Under the pieces are notes generated by a model that saw only the letters and a list, made by a program, of their open reading frames with translations, was not told the origin of the DNA and did no database searches. From Lachnospiraceae bacterium P6A3 (GTDB lineage Bacteria > Bacillota > Clostridia > Lachnospirales > Lachnospiraceae), in NCBI GenBank assembly GCA_000702085.1, contig JNKP01000001.1, positions 248,001 through 312,000 of the forward strand: 64,000 nt of DNA. The letters are read 5' to 3'. Position numbers and translations under genes: made by a program. How positions within the stretch are numbered: position 1 is the stretch's first letter; each line of letters opens with the position of its first letter. Shown in pieces: positions 1 through 8,902 of the stretch.

Positions 1-564
1 GAATGGGAAAGTGATCTGGCAGAGATTCTTCAGATAAATACCCGAAAAGAAGAGATCAATATTGATACATCCATTCAGTACGGAAACAATACGCAGCAGC
101 AGATAGAATATACGGCGCTTCAAAAACTCGTGGCCTTTTTCACCTCAAGAACCGCTGACGTATTTATATCAAATACCCCTCTCTACGAAGAGTATTCACA
201 AAACGGTAATCTCTCCGACCTGAGAAATTTTTATACAGACGAAGAACTCGAAGCACTTTCCGATATTATCTACTACACAGATGGCGCCACCTTCTCGGAT
301 TATCAGGATATTTCAAATCTTGATGCCAAGGAAGACCAGGAAAAGTACACTATAGATCACAGAGATCCCGATTCGATGACAGATCCCATACCTACCGGTT
401 TTTATATCACGGATTCTTCACGCCTCGGCAAAACCGGCGTATATGCTTACCTGAGCGCATACGATAATTACCAGGGATACGAACAGGAGGCAATTATCGG
501 AATACCCGTTGTTGTAAACGATTATGAAGATGCAAAACTGGTCATTGATTACTTCCTGAACTGA
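1..564 (+). CDS. C-terminal part of an unknown, probably extracytoplasmic protein (5' truncated)
   Basis: The reading frame is open from the first base to the TGA at 562-564, so 187 residues of the C-terminus are visible and the true start lies outside the window. An internal GTG at 130 is not needed as a start because the upstream codons continue the same acidic, Tyr/Asn-rich composition. I do not recognise a catalytic motif. The pattern 'ADVFISNTPLYEEYSQNG..DL' resembles the part of membrane-anchored Lachnospiraceae proteins that imitates a solute-binding fold; that is a weak similarity and no function is assigned. It converges on the rubrerythrin gene, with a shared hairpin between them. 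Confidence 0.6.
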   Translation, partial: EWESDLAEILQINTRKEEINIDTSIQYGNNTQQQIEYTALQKLVAFFTSRTADVFISNTPLYEEYSQNGNLSDLRNFYTDEELEALSDIIYYTDGATFSDYQDISNLDAKEDQEKYTIDHRDPDSMTDPIPTGFYITDSSRLGKTGVYAYLSAYDNYQGYEQEAIIGIPVVVNDYEDAKLVIDYFLN

Positions 565-570
565 GATACA

Positions 571-612
571 CAAAAAGCCCGCTCTCACACAAACACGGTG
601 AAAGCGGGCTAA
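571..612 (-). terminator. Terminator between the converging partial CDS and rubrerythrin
   Basis: Stem AGCCCGCT (576-583) pairs with AGCGGGCT (603-610) and is extended by TCAC/GTGA. The five A residues at 572-576 give a U-run on the minus strand, so it mainly ends the rubrerythrin transcript. The AT-rich bases after 610 could also stop plus-strand transcription. Confidence 0.75.
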
Positions 613-638
613 TATTGCAATTTATAAACTCAGAAGTA

Positions 639-1301
639 TCAGAAATTATCTTCGTGTACTTCGAAGAAGCTCTGAGGATGCTTACATACGGGGCAAACCT
701 CGGGTGCTTCGGTTCCGACTACGATATGTCCGCAGTTTCGGCACTCCCAAACGGTAACGCCGGCCTTCTTGAACACTTCCATAGCCTTAACATTCTCAAG
801 AAGCTTACGATAACGCTCCTCATGCATCTTCTCGATGGCCGCAACGCCTCTGAACTGCTCTGCAAGTTCATGGAAGCCTTCCTCATCGGCTTCCTTAGCC
901 ATTCTTACATACATATCGGTCCACTCATGATTCTCGCCGGTAGCTGCTGCAAGAAGATTCTCTTCGGTGGTTCCCAGCTCACCGAGAGCCTTGAACCAGA
1001 GCTTAGCGTGCTCCTTCTCATTTTCAGCGGTCTTAAGGAAAAGAGCTGCGATCTGCTCATATCCGTTCTTTTTTGCAACTGATGCAAAATAGGTGTACTT
1101 ATTTCTGGCCTGAGACTCGCCTGCGAATGCTTCGCGAAGGTTCTGCTCGGTCTTGGTTCCTGCGTAAGGATTCTTGGATTCCTTCTCTATTTTCTCAAAA
1201 TCGGAAGCGGGATGGTTGCATCTGGGACAGGTGAAATCATCCGGAAGAGTCTCTCCTTCATATTCATATCCGCATACTTTACATTTCCAAACTGTAGCCA
1301 T
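639..1301 (-). CDS. rbr: Rubrerythrin with rubredoxin domains at both ends
   Basis: A non-haem iron peroxidase that reduces hydrogen peroxide in anaerobes, taking electrons through rubredoxin. Residues 7-28 form a rubredoxin-type iron site (CKVCGYEY...CPRC). Residues 50-170 are the ferritin-like di-iron four-helix domain with ExxARx[15 protein letters not shown]-type ligands. Residues 186-205 form a second rubredoxin-like site (CRNCGHIV...CPVC). Classical rubrerythrin carries only the C-terminal rubredoxin and reverse rubrerythrin only the N-terminal one; this 220-residue protein has both. The ATG has an excellent AAGGAGG site 5-6 bases upstream. It is a single gene with its own terminator, probably induced by oxidative stress, although no operator was identified. 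Confidence 0.95.
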   Translation of the reverse strand: MATVWKCKVCGYEYEGETLPDDFTCPRCNHPASDFEKIEKESKNPYAGTKTEQNLREAFAGESQARNKYTYFASVAKKNGYEQIAALFLKTAENEKEHAKLWFKALGELGTTEENLLAAATGENHEWTDMYVRMAKEADEEGFHELAEQFRGVAAIEKMHEERYRKLLENVKAMEVFKKAGVTVWECRNCGHIVVGTEAPEVCPVCKHPQSFFEVHEDNF

Positions 1302-1454
1302 AATTCCCTCCTTAAAGTTTATTTATCCTCTACACTTGATCTGTCGCCGGATGTGACAGTCACTTCTTTGATTATATCCGATAAACGATCGGTTTCCAAC
1401 AAAAACCGAAGGCTTAAGTCTAAAAATTCAATAAATCTTTGTCCGTTTCGGATT

Positions 1455-3731
1455 TTACGCTTTCAGAACGCTTTTCAAAGTGCAGATCAGATTCTTATAA
1501 TCCTCGGAGAGCTTTCCATGATGGCCGGATACAAATGACTCATCTCCGCCTTTGGAAGCTTTCTCAAGTTCAAGTGCAAGATCCGATAATTCACCTGCAC
1601 CGATAGTCTTTGAGGTGCTCTTGAGCGAATGAACAAGCGTCTCGTAGTCTTTCATGTTATGAGCTGCCAGAAATGCGTTTAAATCCGAAATCCTGGCTTC
1701 ATAAGACGATATATATTCCGTCAGCATCTCGATATAAAAATCCTTATCTCCGCCGCAATATCCGAGACCCGATTTTACATCTATTCCCTCAAGCGCAAGC
1801 TTAGCCAGTATAACATCATTGTTTTCACCGTCAGAGGTATTCACCGCTTTTTCCTCCGCGGGAGCAAATTCAAGTATTTCTTCTTCAGGCTTTTCCTGCG
1901 AATCGGAAGATCTCAGATGCGTAAGATTTTCCGGAAGATATTCCGAGAGCATGGATTCAAGATGCTCCGTCTCAATGGGTTTGGACAAATAATCGTCAAA
2001 TCCCGCTTCGAGATAAAACTCCTTTGCACCCACAACCGCATTTGCCGTCAATGCAATAACCGATGTTCCATCAGCGATAAGCTTCTTTTCCTTCAGGATC
2101 TTAAGAGTTTCAATACCATCCATTTTAGGCATCATATGATCCAGGAATACGATATGGTAAAATTTTACGCTAAGCTTGTCTATGCACTCCCGGCCGGAAA
2201 ATGCAAAGTCCGGAACGATACCGTTTTGCTTCAGAAGATTCCTTAAAACCTTGCAGTTCATCTCATTGTCGTCCACAACAAGAACCCTTGCGGAAGGCGC
2301 GTAAATATAATCGTGACTTACTTCCTGTCTTACGGTCTTTTCAAATCTCTCGGTATATTTTCCCACGGGAGCATCATTTACTATCTCCTGCTTTATCCTG
2401 AATGAGAAAGAGGATCCTTTTCCGTACTCGCTTTTTACATCAAGCCTGCTTCCCATCATCTCAAGAAGCTTGGTCACGATGGCAATGCCAAGTCCCGTAC
2501 CTTCTATGCCGCGGTTTCTTTTCTCATCCAGACGTCCGAAGGATTCGAAAAGCTTGGACATGTCCTCCTGCCTGATGCCTATGCCCGTATCTGATACATC
2601 AACATCAATATAAATCTCTTTTCCGCTTCTGGAGGCTTCACGTACCGTAAAAGAAACCGAGCCTTCTTCGGTATATTTGATGGCATTGGTAAGAAGATTC
2701 ATGATAACCTGCGAAAATCTCAGGTCATCTCCGAAAAGAGTGACGGGAAGTCCGGGATCGATGTCCACTTTAAGCTCCAGGTTCTTGCCCTTAGCCATAT
2801 CGGCTACCGAATTGATCAGATTGTTGAGCACGGAAGGAAAATCATATTCCGCAGGTTCGATCTCCATCTTTCCGTCTTCTATTTTGGAGAAATCAAGGAT
2901 GGTGTTGATGATCGAAAGAAGATTTTTACCTGCTATCTGTATATCATCCGCATAACCTCTCACGCTCGGATCGGTTGCTTCTCGAAGTATCATCTCGTTC
3001 ATACCCAAAACCGCATTGATGGGAGTTCTTATCTCATGAGACATCTGTGCAAGGAACCTGCTCTTTGCCTTGTCCGCGGCTATCGCATCATTCATTGCCT
3101 CCTGAAGCTTCTGTTCATACTCCATCTGGGTGACGGTGGAGATCTGATATGAACTCATGGTGATGAGCACAATAAATGCATCGATAAAATACAGAACAGG
3201 ATATCTGTTCATGAATGTATCGTTGTAATAGGGAGACATATATTCCCTTATAGGGGTATAGAAAAGTACGATAAAAAGAATCTCGTAATAAAACGACAGA
3301 ATGATTCCGTATTTGGCGCCTATAAGGAAGCACACGGCCATGGGAACCAAAAGTGTCCACAATATCGCAAATCCGTCGTTGGCACCCGTTACGGAATAAA
3401 AGGTAAAGATACCCAGGCCTATGAACATGACGCCATATACAACGCCTTTACGCCTGTTTCTGTATCTGATCTCAAATACCATGAAAAGACCGATCAGGGC
3501 AATAAGCGCTGTTGTAAGAGTAACCGGCCCTCTGTTGGAAAGGATATTAAATACAGTCATTACAATTCCACCGATAAAAACAGAAATACCAAGCGTCGTT
3601 GACGCCCTGATATTTCTGTCTCTGCGTGCTCCCACGAATATATCCGTGTTCATGTAACGATTATAATCTTTGGAGAATAAAGGTATGACTTTGTTGTTTT
3701 CTTTTATCTGTTCTGACATTCGTTTTTCCAA
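1455..3731 (-). CDS. Hybrid sensor histidine kinase (membrane sensor, HisKA, HATPase, receiver, Hpt)
   Basis: A 758-residue membrane phosphorelay protein. Residues about 45-200 hold six hydrophobic segments. HisKA follows with phospho-acceptor H232 in MSHEIRTPINAVLG. The ATPase domain shows the N-box NLLTNAIKY (345-353), G1 DTGIG (381-385) and G2 GTGLG (411-415). The receiver has the acidic pair VVDDNE (485-490) and phospho-acceptor D531. A C-terminal Hpt domain carries H701 in HSLKSTSKTIG. All four relay stations are therefore in one polypeptide, but no partner response regulator lies next door. The start overlaps the alanyl-tRNA-editing gene by 28 bases; a second ATG four codons in (3719) is an alternative. 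The signal sensed is unknown; the multi-pass sensor has no large extracytoplasmic loop. Confidence 0.9.
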   Translation of the reverse strand: MEKRMSEQIKENNKVIPLFSKDYNRYMNTDIFVGARRDRNIRASTTLGISVFIGGIVMTVFNILSNRGPVTLTTALIALIGLFMVFEIRYRNRRKGVVYGVMFIGLGIFTFYSVTGANDGFAILWTLLVPMAVCFLIGAKYGIILSFYYEILFIVLFYTPIREYMSPYYNDTFMNRYPVLYFIDAFIVLITMSSYQISTVTQMEYEQKLQEAMNDAIAADKAKSRFLAQMSHEIRTPINAVLGMNEMILREATDPSVRGYADDIQIAGKNLLSIINTILDFSKIEDGKMEIEPAEYDFPSVLNNLINSVADMAKGKNLELKVDIDPGLPVTLFGDDLRFSQVIMNLLTNAIKYTEEGSVSFTVREASRSGKEIYIDVDVSDTGIGIRQEDMSKLFESFGRLDEKRNRGIEGTGLGIAIVTKLLEMMGSRLDVKSEYGKGSSFSFRIKQEIVNDAPVGKYTERFEKTVRQEVSHDYIYAPSARVLVVDDNEMNCKVLRNLLKQNGIVPDFAFSGRECIDKLSVKFYHIVFLDHMMPKMDGIETLKILKEKKLIADGTSVIALTANAVVGAKEFYLEAGFDDYLSKPIETEHLESMLSEYLPENLTHLRSSDSQEKPEEEILEFAPAEEKAVNTSDGENNDVILAKLALEGIDVKSGLGYCGGDKDFYIEMLTEYISSYEARISDLNAFLAAHNMKDYETLVHSLKSTSKTIGAGELSDLALELEKASKGGDESFVSGHHGKLSEDYKNLICTLKSVLKA

Positions 3732-4906
3732 AATTCCATAATCCGGGCACAGGTTTCCGTAGTACGGCCCTGTATCATCTCGGAACTTCCTCCGCCTTTG
3801 GCGGACATTTTATCCCGCATGAGTTCCCCGAGTTTCCGGGCATCCAGATTTTTTCCGCCCGCATAATATACATACCCTTTTTCATCACTTCCCGAGAAGA
3901 CTCCGGTGTATCCGTCTGTCACCTCCGTAAGTTCATTGAATATGTTTTTCATATCGGCGGGTGACAGTTCAAGATCCGTTATCACCGGGCCTTCATGCTC
4001 ACCGCTTCTTACACTATCGAGTATGGTTTTTTGAAGAGATGATGATAATTTTTCCTTCAGTGATCTGTTTTCCTCGCGAAGTTTTTCCACAAGTTCCGGA
4101 ACATTTTCCTGATTGGTGGAAAAAGAATCCGCAAGATTTTTCAACAATTCAAGATTGTGATCGATGTATTCAAACGCTCTTCTTCCGCATAAAAAAGCGA
4201 GCTGAGTTCCGCCTTTTACGGATGCCGATGACAGAATCTTTATGATACCTATCATTCCCGTATAAGCCACATGAGGTGCACAGCATGCACACACATCCAA
4301 AGGCTCCGCTTCATCACCTATCGTGATAAGTCTTACCTGTCCCGCAATATCTATCTTGCTTCTGTATGAAAGATTCCCGAGTTCCTCTTTGGAAGGATAA
4401 GAATCGGTAATAGAGAGACTATCGCGGACGGCTTCGTTTGCTTTTCTTTCGAGAATACCGATCTGCTCCTTGGAAAGCTTGCCGTCACAGACCAGAGTAA
4501 CCGGTTCATCATCACTTAAGTGAAAACCGATATTGTTATATCCGAACATGTTATGGATAAGCCCGGACAGAATATGCTCGCCGCTGTGATTTTCCATACG
4601 ATCAAGACGCTTATCCCAGTCAAGGATACACTTTACTTCGGTACCGGGATCTACAGGGGAGTCAACCTCATATCTGATATCCGTTTCGCCCTCGGAAGCA
4701 TTACCTATCAGCTCACCGTTAATAACGCGGACGGACTTACCGGAAAATTCAAGACAGCCTGTATCCGCATACTGCCCTCCTTCTTCCGGAAAAAAAATGG
4801 TCTCTTTAAGTTTTACAAACTGCTTTCCGCCTTCAGAAAAGCTGTCCGTTACGGTGGTGGTAAGTTTTTTCTTAAAGCTGTTTTTTTCGTATATCTTTTC
4901 GGTCAT
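3704..4906 (-). CDS. Alanyl-tRNA editing protein, AlaX-L type with DHHA1 domain
   Basis: A free-standing relative of the AlaRS editing domain; it hydrolyses mischarged Ser- or Gly-tRNA(Ala) in the cytoplasm. The N-terminal threonyl/alanyl second-additional domain has the zinc motif HSGEH (H107, H111) and the second ligand pair in CACCAPH (C208 and H212). Residues about 250-310 look coiled, and a DHHA1 domain ends near GGGSSEMIQGR. The 400-residue length fits the long AlaX class. It starts one base after the prepilin stop and runs 28 bases into the histidine kinase, so the three are probably co-transcribed although their functions are unrelated. Confidence 0.9.
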   Translation of the reverse strand: MTEKIYEKNSFKKKLTTTVTDSFSEGGKQFVKLKETIFFPEEGGQYADTGCLEFSGKSVRVINGELIGNASEGETDIRYEVDSPVDPGTEVKCILDWDKRLDRMENHSGEHILSGLIHNMFGYNNIGFHLSDDEPVTLVCDGKLSKEQIGILERKANEAVRDSLSITDSYPSKEELGNLSYRSKIDIAGQVRLITIGDEAEPLDVCACCAPHVAYTGMIGIIKILSSASVKGGTQLAFLCGRRAFEYIDHNLELLKNLADSFSTNQENVPELVEKLREENRSLKEKLSSSLQKTILDSVRSGEHEGPVITDLELSPADMKNIFNELTEVTDGYTGVFSGSDEKGYVYYAGGKNLDARKLGELMRDKMSAKGGGSSEMIQGRTTETCARIMEFWKNECQNR

Positions 4907-4907
4907 G

Positions 4908-5582
4908 TTATTCCATTGCCTTAAGCCAGTCCCAGAACGCCTTTATGCTTACGGTTTTGTCCTGATAAGTGGGGTTGTGATTGGAGATCAGATAATACTG
5001 GATACGAATACCCGCATCCGGACCGCTGAGAACGATATTCTTATCACTGAAGTACAGGCTGGTATTATTAAGTCTGGGATTTGTTGTGGTCCATTCACCG
5101 TTGTAATAATACCAGGCTTTGGAATTGGCTGTTTCCATATATACCGCATAATAAACGGTATATTTATCGGCAGGAACGATCGTGCGGCTGTATCCCTGTA
5201 CGGGACCGTCAGCCTGAAGCATGCTTCCTACACCGACCATGAACAGATAGGGGCTGCCGTCGGGAACACCCGCAAGATTAAGAATATCGGCAGCAAACTG
5301 GGTAGTGGTTATATCCTGATCCTGATTTCCGGTTGCCACATCTCTGGCACCGGACACCACAGCATTTGTTATGGTCACACCGTCATTTCTGCCATACTGC
5401 TGTGAAAACATAGCCTGTGCCGCATCAAGGCAGGACTTTGCATTGGGCAGATATTTCTTGGCTCTTGCCTCTTCAATGTAGCCCATAAGCGTGGGAACCA
5501 AAAGGGCGGCGATGATGGCAAGAATGATCATAATAACAATAAGTTCGACAAGTGTAAAACCTTTGTTGGATGTTTTTTTCAT
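4908..5582 (-). CDS. Type IV prepilin-like (pseudopilin) protein
   Basis: The N-terminus MKKTSNKG-FTLVELIVIMI is a class III prepilin signal. Cleavage is expected after G8, the mature residue 1 is F9, and the conserved Glu5 is E13. The hydrophobic helix spans 9-30 and is followed by about 190 residues of soluble head. It is a substrate for prepilin peptidase and would assemble into a pilus or pseudopilus. No assembly ATPase, PilC or peptidase gene is in this window, so it is an orphan pilin that would need machinery encoded elsewhere. A GGGGAG site at about 5598-5604 lies 15 bases before the ATG, a rather long spacing. Confidence 0.85.
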   Translation of the reverse strand: MKKTSNKGFTLVELIVIMIILAIIAALLVPTLMGYIEEARAKKYLPNAKSCLDAAQAMFSQQYGRNDGVTITNAVVSGARDVATGNQDQDITTTQFAADILNLAGVPDGSPYLFMVGVGSMLQADGPVQGYSRTIVPADKYTVYYAVYMETANSKAWYYYNGEWTTTNPRLNNTSLYFSDKNIVLSGPDAGIRIQYYLISNHNPTYQDKTVSIKAFWDWLKAME

Positions 5583-5650
5583 TTATTCTTTTTATTCTCC
5601 CCTATTTTTATAAAAAAGCCTAAATCCTAATTATTGTAACACATGGTATA

Positions 5651-5685
5651 TAAAAAAAGAACCTTACGGCAAAGCGTAAGGTTCC
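5651..5685 (-). terminator. Rho-independent terminator after the sugar-binding lipoprotein
   Basis: GAACCTTACG (5659-5668) pairs with CGTAAGGTTC (5675-5684) around a six-base loop. Seven A residues (5652-5658) give the U-run on the minus strand, so this ends the chemoreceptor/binding-protein operon. Confidence 0.9.
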
Positions 5686-5751
5686 CTGTTAACGGTATTT
5701 CAATTTTCCGGTTCTATCACGGAAATATCCGCACGAGCATATTATGGTCCG

Positions 5752-6753
5752 TCATTTAAAGGAATTAACATTGTTTTTATCTACAGGCACATAAGGAACC
5801 CAGACATAGAGTCCGTCATCGCTAAGTCCCTCAACTCCTGAGGCGGATCCGTGTTTTGCAAGTGCGATTGATAATTCAATTGCCGCAGCACCCTGTCCTA
5901 CCGCAGACTGATAAACAGTAAACTGCATACCGCCTTCGCGTATGGAATCACATCCGGCATCCGTTGCATCGACTCCGACCACAGGAATCTTCGCAGTATC
6001 ATAGCCCTTTTCATTCATGGCACGCACTACGCCTATCGCCATGGAATCATTGTTACAGATAACGGCATCGAAAGGCTGATTCGTCTTAAGAAATATCAGG
6101 AACTCTTCATATGCCTTTTCCGTATCCCAATATGCGGTATCGTTGAAAACATAGGTAACATTTACGTTGTTTTGCTTAAAGTAGTCCCTGACGCCGGCAG
6201 TTCTCGCTATTGCTGCGGGATGTCCGGGCTGGCCTGAAAAAATTGCTATATTCATTGATGAGGGCTTTCCGAGATTATTCCACACATATTCTGCCTGGAA
6301 GTAAGCCGCATCACTTTCATTGCTGCCCACATACATGTATTTATCAGCTTCAAGCTTGTCCTCTTCAGGCTGAGAATTAATGAAAACAACAGGAAGATCC
6401 CCGGCTGCAACTTCAAGCTGAAGCACCGTCTCACTGTCAACGGGATTGCATATGATTATGTCATAGCCTGAGGAAGCGGCTTCGTGGATCTGTTTAACCT
6501 GTTCGTCCACGCTCGCACACTCTTCTCCGATCGTGACGGAAGCACCGGACTGAGATCCGGATTCTTTGATGGCATCCAATAACAATGCCTTAAAATCATC
6601 CAGAACAGGTGTTGTACAAAATATTTTTACACCTGATCCCGAACCTGCTCCTCCCGATGCGGAACCGCCCGAGCAGCCTGCCAAAGGCAATATTATAAGA
6701 GCACATGTCAGAACACTGATGATAAATCTTTTAATATTCGTATTCATGATCAT
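5752..6753 (-). CDS. Sugar-type periplasmic-binding lipoprotein (Peripla_BP_4 family)
   Basis: The chosen ATG at 6753 has a GAGGAGG site eight bases upstream; longer starts would run into the chemoreceptor gene. The lipoprotein signal MIMNTNIKRF...PLAGC places the lipid cysteine at C27. The remaining ~306 residues show the family I sugar-binding pattern: 'CTTPVLDDFKALLLDAIK' at the start, 'IICNPVDSETV', 'AVICNNDSMAIGVVRAMNEKG' and 'PVVGVDATDAG', as in RbsB-like proteins. No ABC permease or ATPase is nearby. The gene lies 13 bases after a dCache chemoreceptor, so a role as ligand-binding partner in taxis is a reasonable inference; an alternative is an orphan binding protein using a distant transporter. 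Confidence 0.88.
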   Translation of the reverse strand: MIMNTNIKRFIISVLTCALIILPLAGCSGGSASGGAGSGSGVKIFCTTPVLDDFKALLLDAIKESGSQSGASVTIGEECASVDEQVKQIHEAASSGYDIIICNPVDSETVLQLEVAAGDLPVVFINSQPEEDKLEADKYMYVGSNESDAAYFQAEYVWNNLGKPSSMNIAIFSGQPGHPAAIARTAGVRDYFKQNNVNVTYVFNDTAYWDTEKAYEEFLIFLKTNQPFDAVICNNDSMAIGVVRAMNEKGYDTAKIPVVGVDATDAGCDSIREGGMQFTVYQSAVGQGAAAIELSIALAKHGSASGVEGLSDDGLYVWVPYVPVDKNNVNSFK

Positions 6754-6766
6754 TTCACCGGCCTCC

Positions 6767-8746
6767 TCAAATCTTAAACTTCTGAACATAGGATGTAAGA
6801 GTCTGACTTGTCTGAGCCAGTTCATGGGAATTATCCGCAACATCCTGACTGCTCTTCGTTATGTTGTTAGCCATTTCAACCATGTTCTGAGAGGTTGCAA
6901 GAATCTCGTCCGCACTTGCCGCCTGTTCTTCGGATATAGCAGCAACGTTTGTCGAAACATCCTCAACCTTCTGAATATCGGTGATCATGGATTCGATAAG
7001 AACATTGCTGTCCTGAATATTTGAATAAATCTGGTCAAAAGTATTAACCGCAACGCCGATAAGCTCGCTGTTGTGCTTAATATTTTCGCTGCTTGCGTTT
7101 GCCTGATCTACAGCATCACCGATCAGTTTTCTGATTTCTTCTATCAGGTTGGAAATATTACCTGCGCTCTCCGATGAAGTCTGTGCCAGCTTGGCAATCT
7201 GCGTAGCAACAACGGCAAAGCCTCTTCCCGCTTCTCCTGCCCTTGCAGCCTCAATACTTGCATTAAGAGACAGGAGATTTGTCTCCTCTGCAATATCACT
7301 GATCATTCCAACTATCTTAGTAATCTCCTCCGAGGCAGTACCAACCTTCTTGATAGCTTCAACAAGTCTTTCGTTTGCGGATGATATTCCTCCCATTGCG
7401 ACACTGACCTGTTCCATATCTTCACGGCCTTTTTGAGATATTTCAACAGTTTCCCTCATGCTGTCGTGAGCCTTGTCGGAATTGTCTCTGGTTGCGGCAA
7501 CAACATTTGCGAGAACCGTTGCATTCTCGGCAATATCGTTAACGGCCAGTGCAAGCTGGTCTACAGTGTCATTAAGCTGCTGCATTGCATCTGCCTGAGA
7601 CTGTGATGCTTCGTACATGGTTTTGGATACTCTGTCCGAATTGTCGGATTCTTCTTTAAGCTTTTCGGATTCCGCACTGATGCTGGCCAGCATATTCTTC
7701 ATACTGGCAACAAATTCAGAAACCTTTGATCCCATAAGACCAATCTCATCGTTACTTGATGAATCCACTTCGATGGTGAAATCTCCATCCGACATAGCAG
7801 AAATATTCTCGGAAATATGAGTGAGAGGTGCAATCACGCGTCTTACTACCAAAAGGATCAAAACAATGATAAGTGCGATCGCAACTGCTCCTACAATAAA
7901 CAAAAGTATTCCCATCTGCGTAACAGACTTAAGAATAACGCTTTTGGGGATATAGGAAACAAGTACCCAGTCCGTACCGGATACTGCAGAAAAGGCTACC
8001 ATGTTACCGGCGATTTCCTTACTGGACAGATCATTATTCATGATCGAGCTTGCAGCGCCGGCGAGAAGTTCATCCGTTGACGAAACAGAAAGATTCGTGC
8101 CGATAAGGCTTACATCTCTGTGGGCAAGAATCCTGTAATCATTGGTATCTACAAGGAATGAACTTGCACCCTTCATTTCAACCGCAGAGTTTACGATAAT
8201 GCTGATCTTATCAAGGGTAACGTCTGCGCCCAGAACTTTTATGTTGTCACTTCCGTCAAGATAAATACCGGTAGCACTGATAACCGTTTGTCCGAGGTCG
8301 TTGGTATAAGCGGTACCGTAACCTATTCTGATGCGGGACAAACCCTGTTTGAACCACATGCTGTCCGTTACATTACCGGCACTCATACTTGATTCACTTG
8401 CCTTATAAAATTTTCCGTCGGAAGTACCGAGATAGAATCCTTCCGGAGAATTGGAGTTGAATCCGTAGAATGAATCAAGAAACGGAACTATCTCATCCTC
8501 GTCAGGATTCTGAGCCTCCATAGTATGTTTAACCGTATTAAAATACTCAAGATTCTCATCAAGCCATGCTTCAATATTGTCCGCCTGATTTGAAATGGAG
8601 GACTCGAGTGTTTCCGTTGCCATTTCGGTCATTCGTGTTTTGGAAATGGATGCTGCGATGGTAACAAGCGCAAAGACTGTAAGAACTACTACCGGAATAA
8701 TAAAGGTAAGCAGCTTGGAACTGATTTTTCTGGTCTTTCTCCTCAT
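6767..8746 (-). CDS. Methyl-accepting chemotaxis protein with dCache sensor
   Basis: A 659-residue transmembrane chemoreceptor. TM1 is at 11-33, an extracytoplasmic dCache-type sensor at about 35-270 (including '[17 protein letters not shown]' and '[16 protein letters not shown]'), TM2 at 274-300, HAMP at 300-350 and the long cytoplasmic coiled coil at 350-659. The hairpin tip that contacts CheA/CheW is intact at about 487-513 ([19 protein letters not shown]). No C-terminal CheR-tether pentapeptide is present. It is the first gene of a two-gene unit with the sugar-binding lipoprotein downstream. The start has an AGGGAGA site. Confidence 0.93.
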   Translation of the reverse strand: MRRKTRKISSKLLTFIIPVVVLTVFALVTIAASISKTRMTEMATETLESSISNQADNIEAWLDENLEYFNTVKHTMEAQNPDEDEIVPFLDSFYGFNSNSPEGFYLGTSDGKFYKASESSMSAGNVTDSMWFKQGLSRIRIGYGTAYTNDLGQTVISATGIYLDGSDNIKVLGADVTLDKISIIVNSAVEMKGASSFLVDTNDYRILAHRDVSLIGTNLSVSSTDELLAGAASSIMNNDLSSKEIAGNMVAFSAVSGTDWVLVSYIPKSVILKSVTQMGILLFIVGAVAIALIIVLILLVVRRVIAPLTHISENISAMSDGDFTIEVDSSSNDEIGLMGSKVSEFVASMKNMLASISAESEKLKEESDNSDRVSKTMYEASQSQADAMQQLNDTVDQLALAVNDIAENATVLANVVAATRDNSDKAHDSMRETVEISQKGREDMEQVSVAMGGISSANERLVEAIKKVGTASEEITKIVGMISDIAEETNLLSLNASIEAARAGEAGRGFAVVATQIAKLAQTSSESAGNISNLIEEIRKLIGDAVDQANASSENIKHNSELIGVAVNTFDQIYSNIQDSNVLIESMITDIQKVEDVSTNVAAISEEQAASADEILATSQNMVEMANNITKSSQDVADNSHELAQTSQTLTSYVQKFKI

Positions 8747-8850
8747 ATTTGTATCTCCCTGTCATAAATCAAAAAAACAGAACCATCTCTATTATAACCA
8801 CAATTATAAAACGTTGAATATAACAAGTTTTATGATTTCCGGATTGGTAA

Positions 8851-8884
8851 CAAAAAAACAGGGAGTCCGTAATGGACTCCCTGT
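8851..8884 (-). terminator. Rho-independent terminator after ppdK
   Basis: CAGGGAGTCC (8859-8868) pairs with GGACTCCCTG (8874-8883) around GTAAT. Seven A residues at 8852-8858 give the minus-strand U-run. Confidence 0.92.
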
Positions 8885-8902
8885 AAAACATATGACTTAT
8901 GA

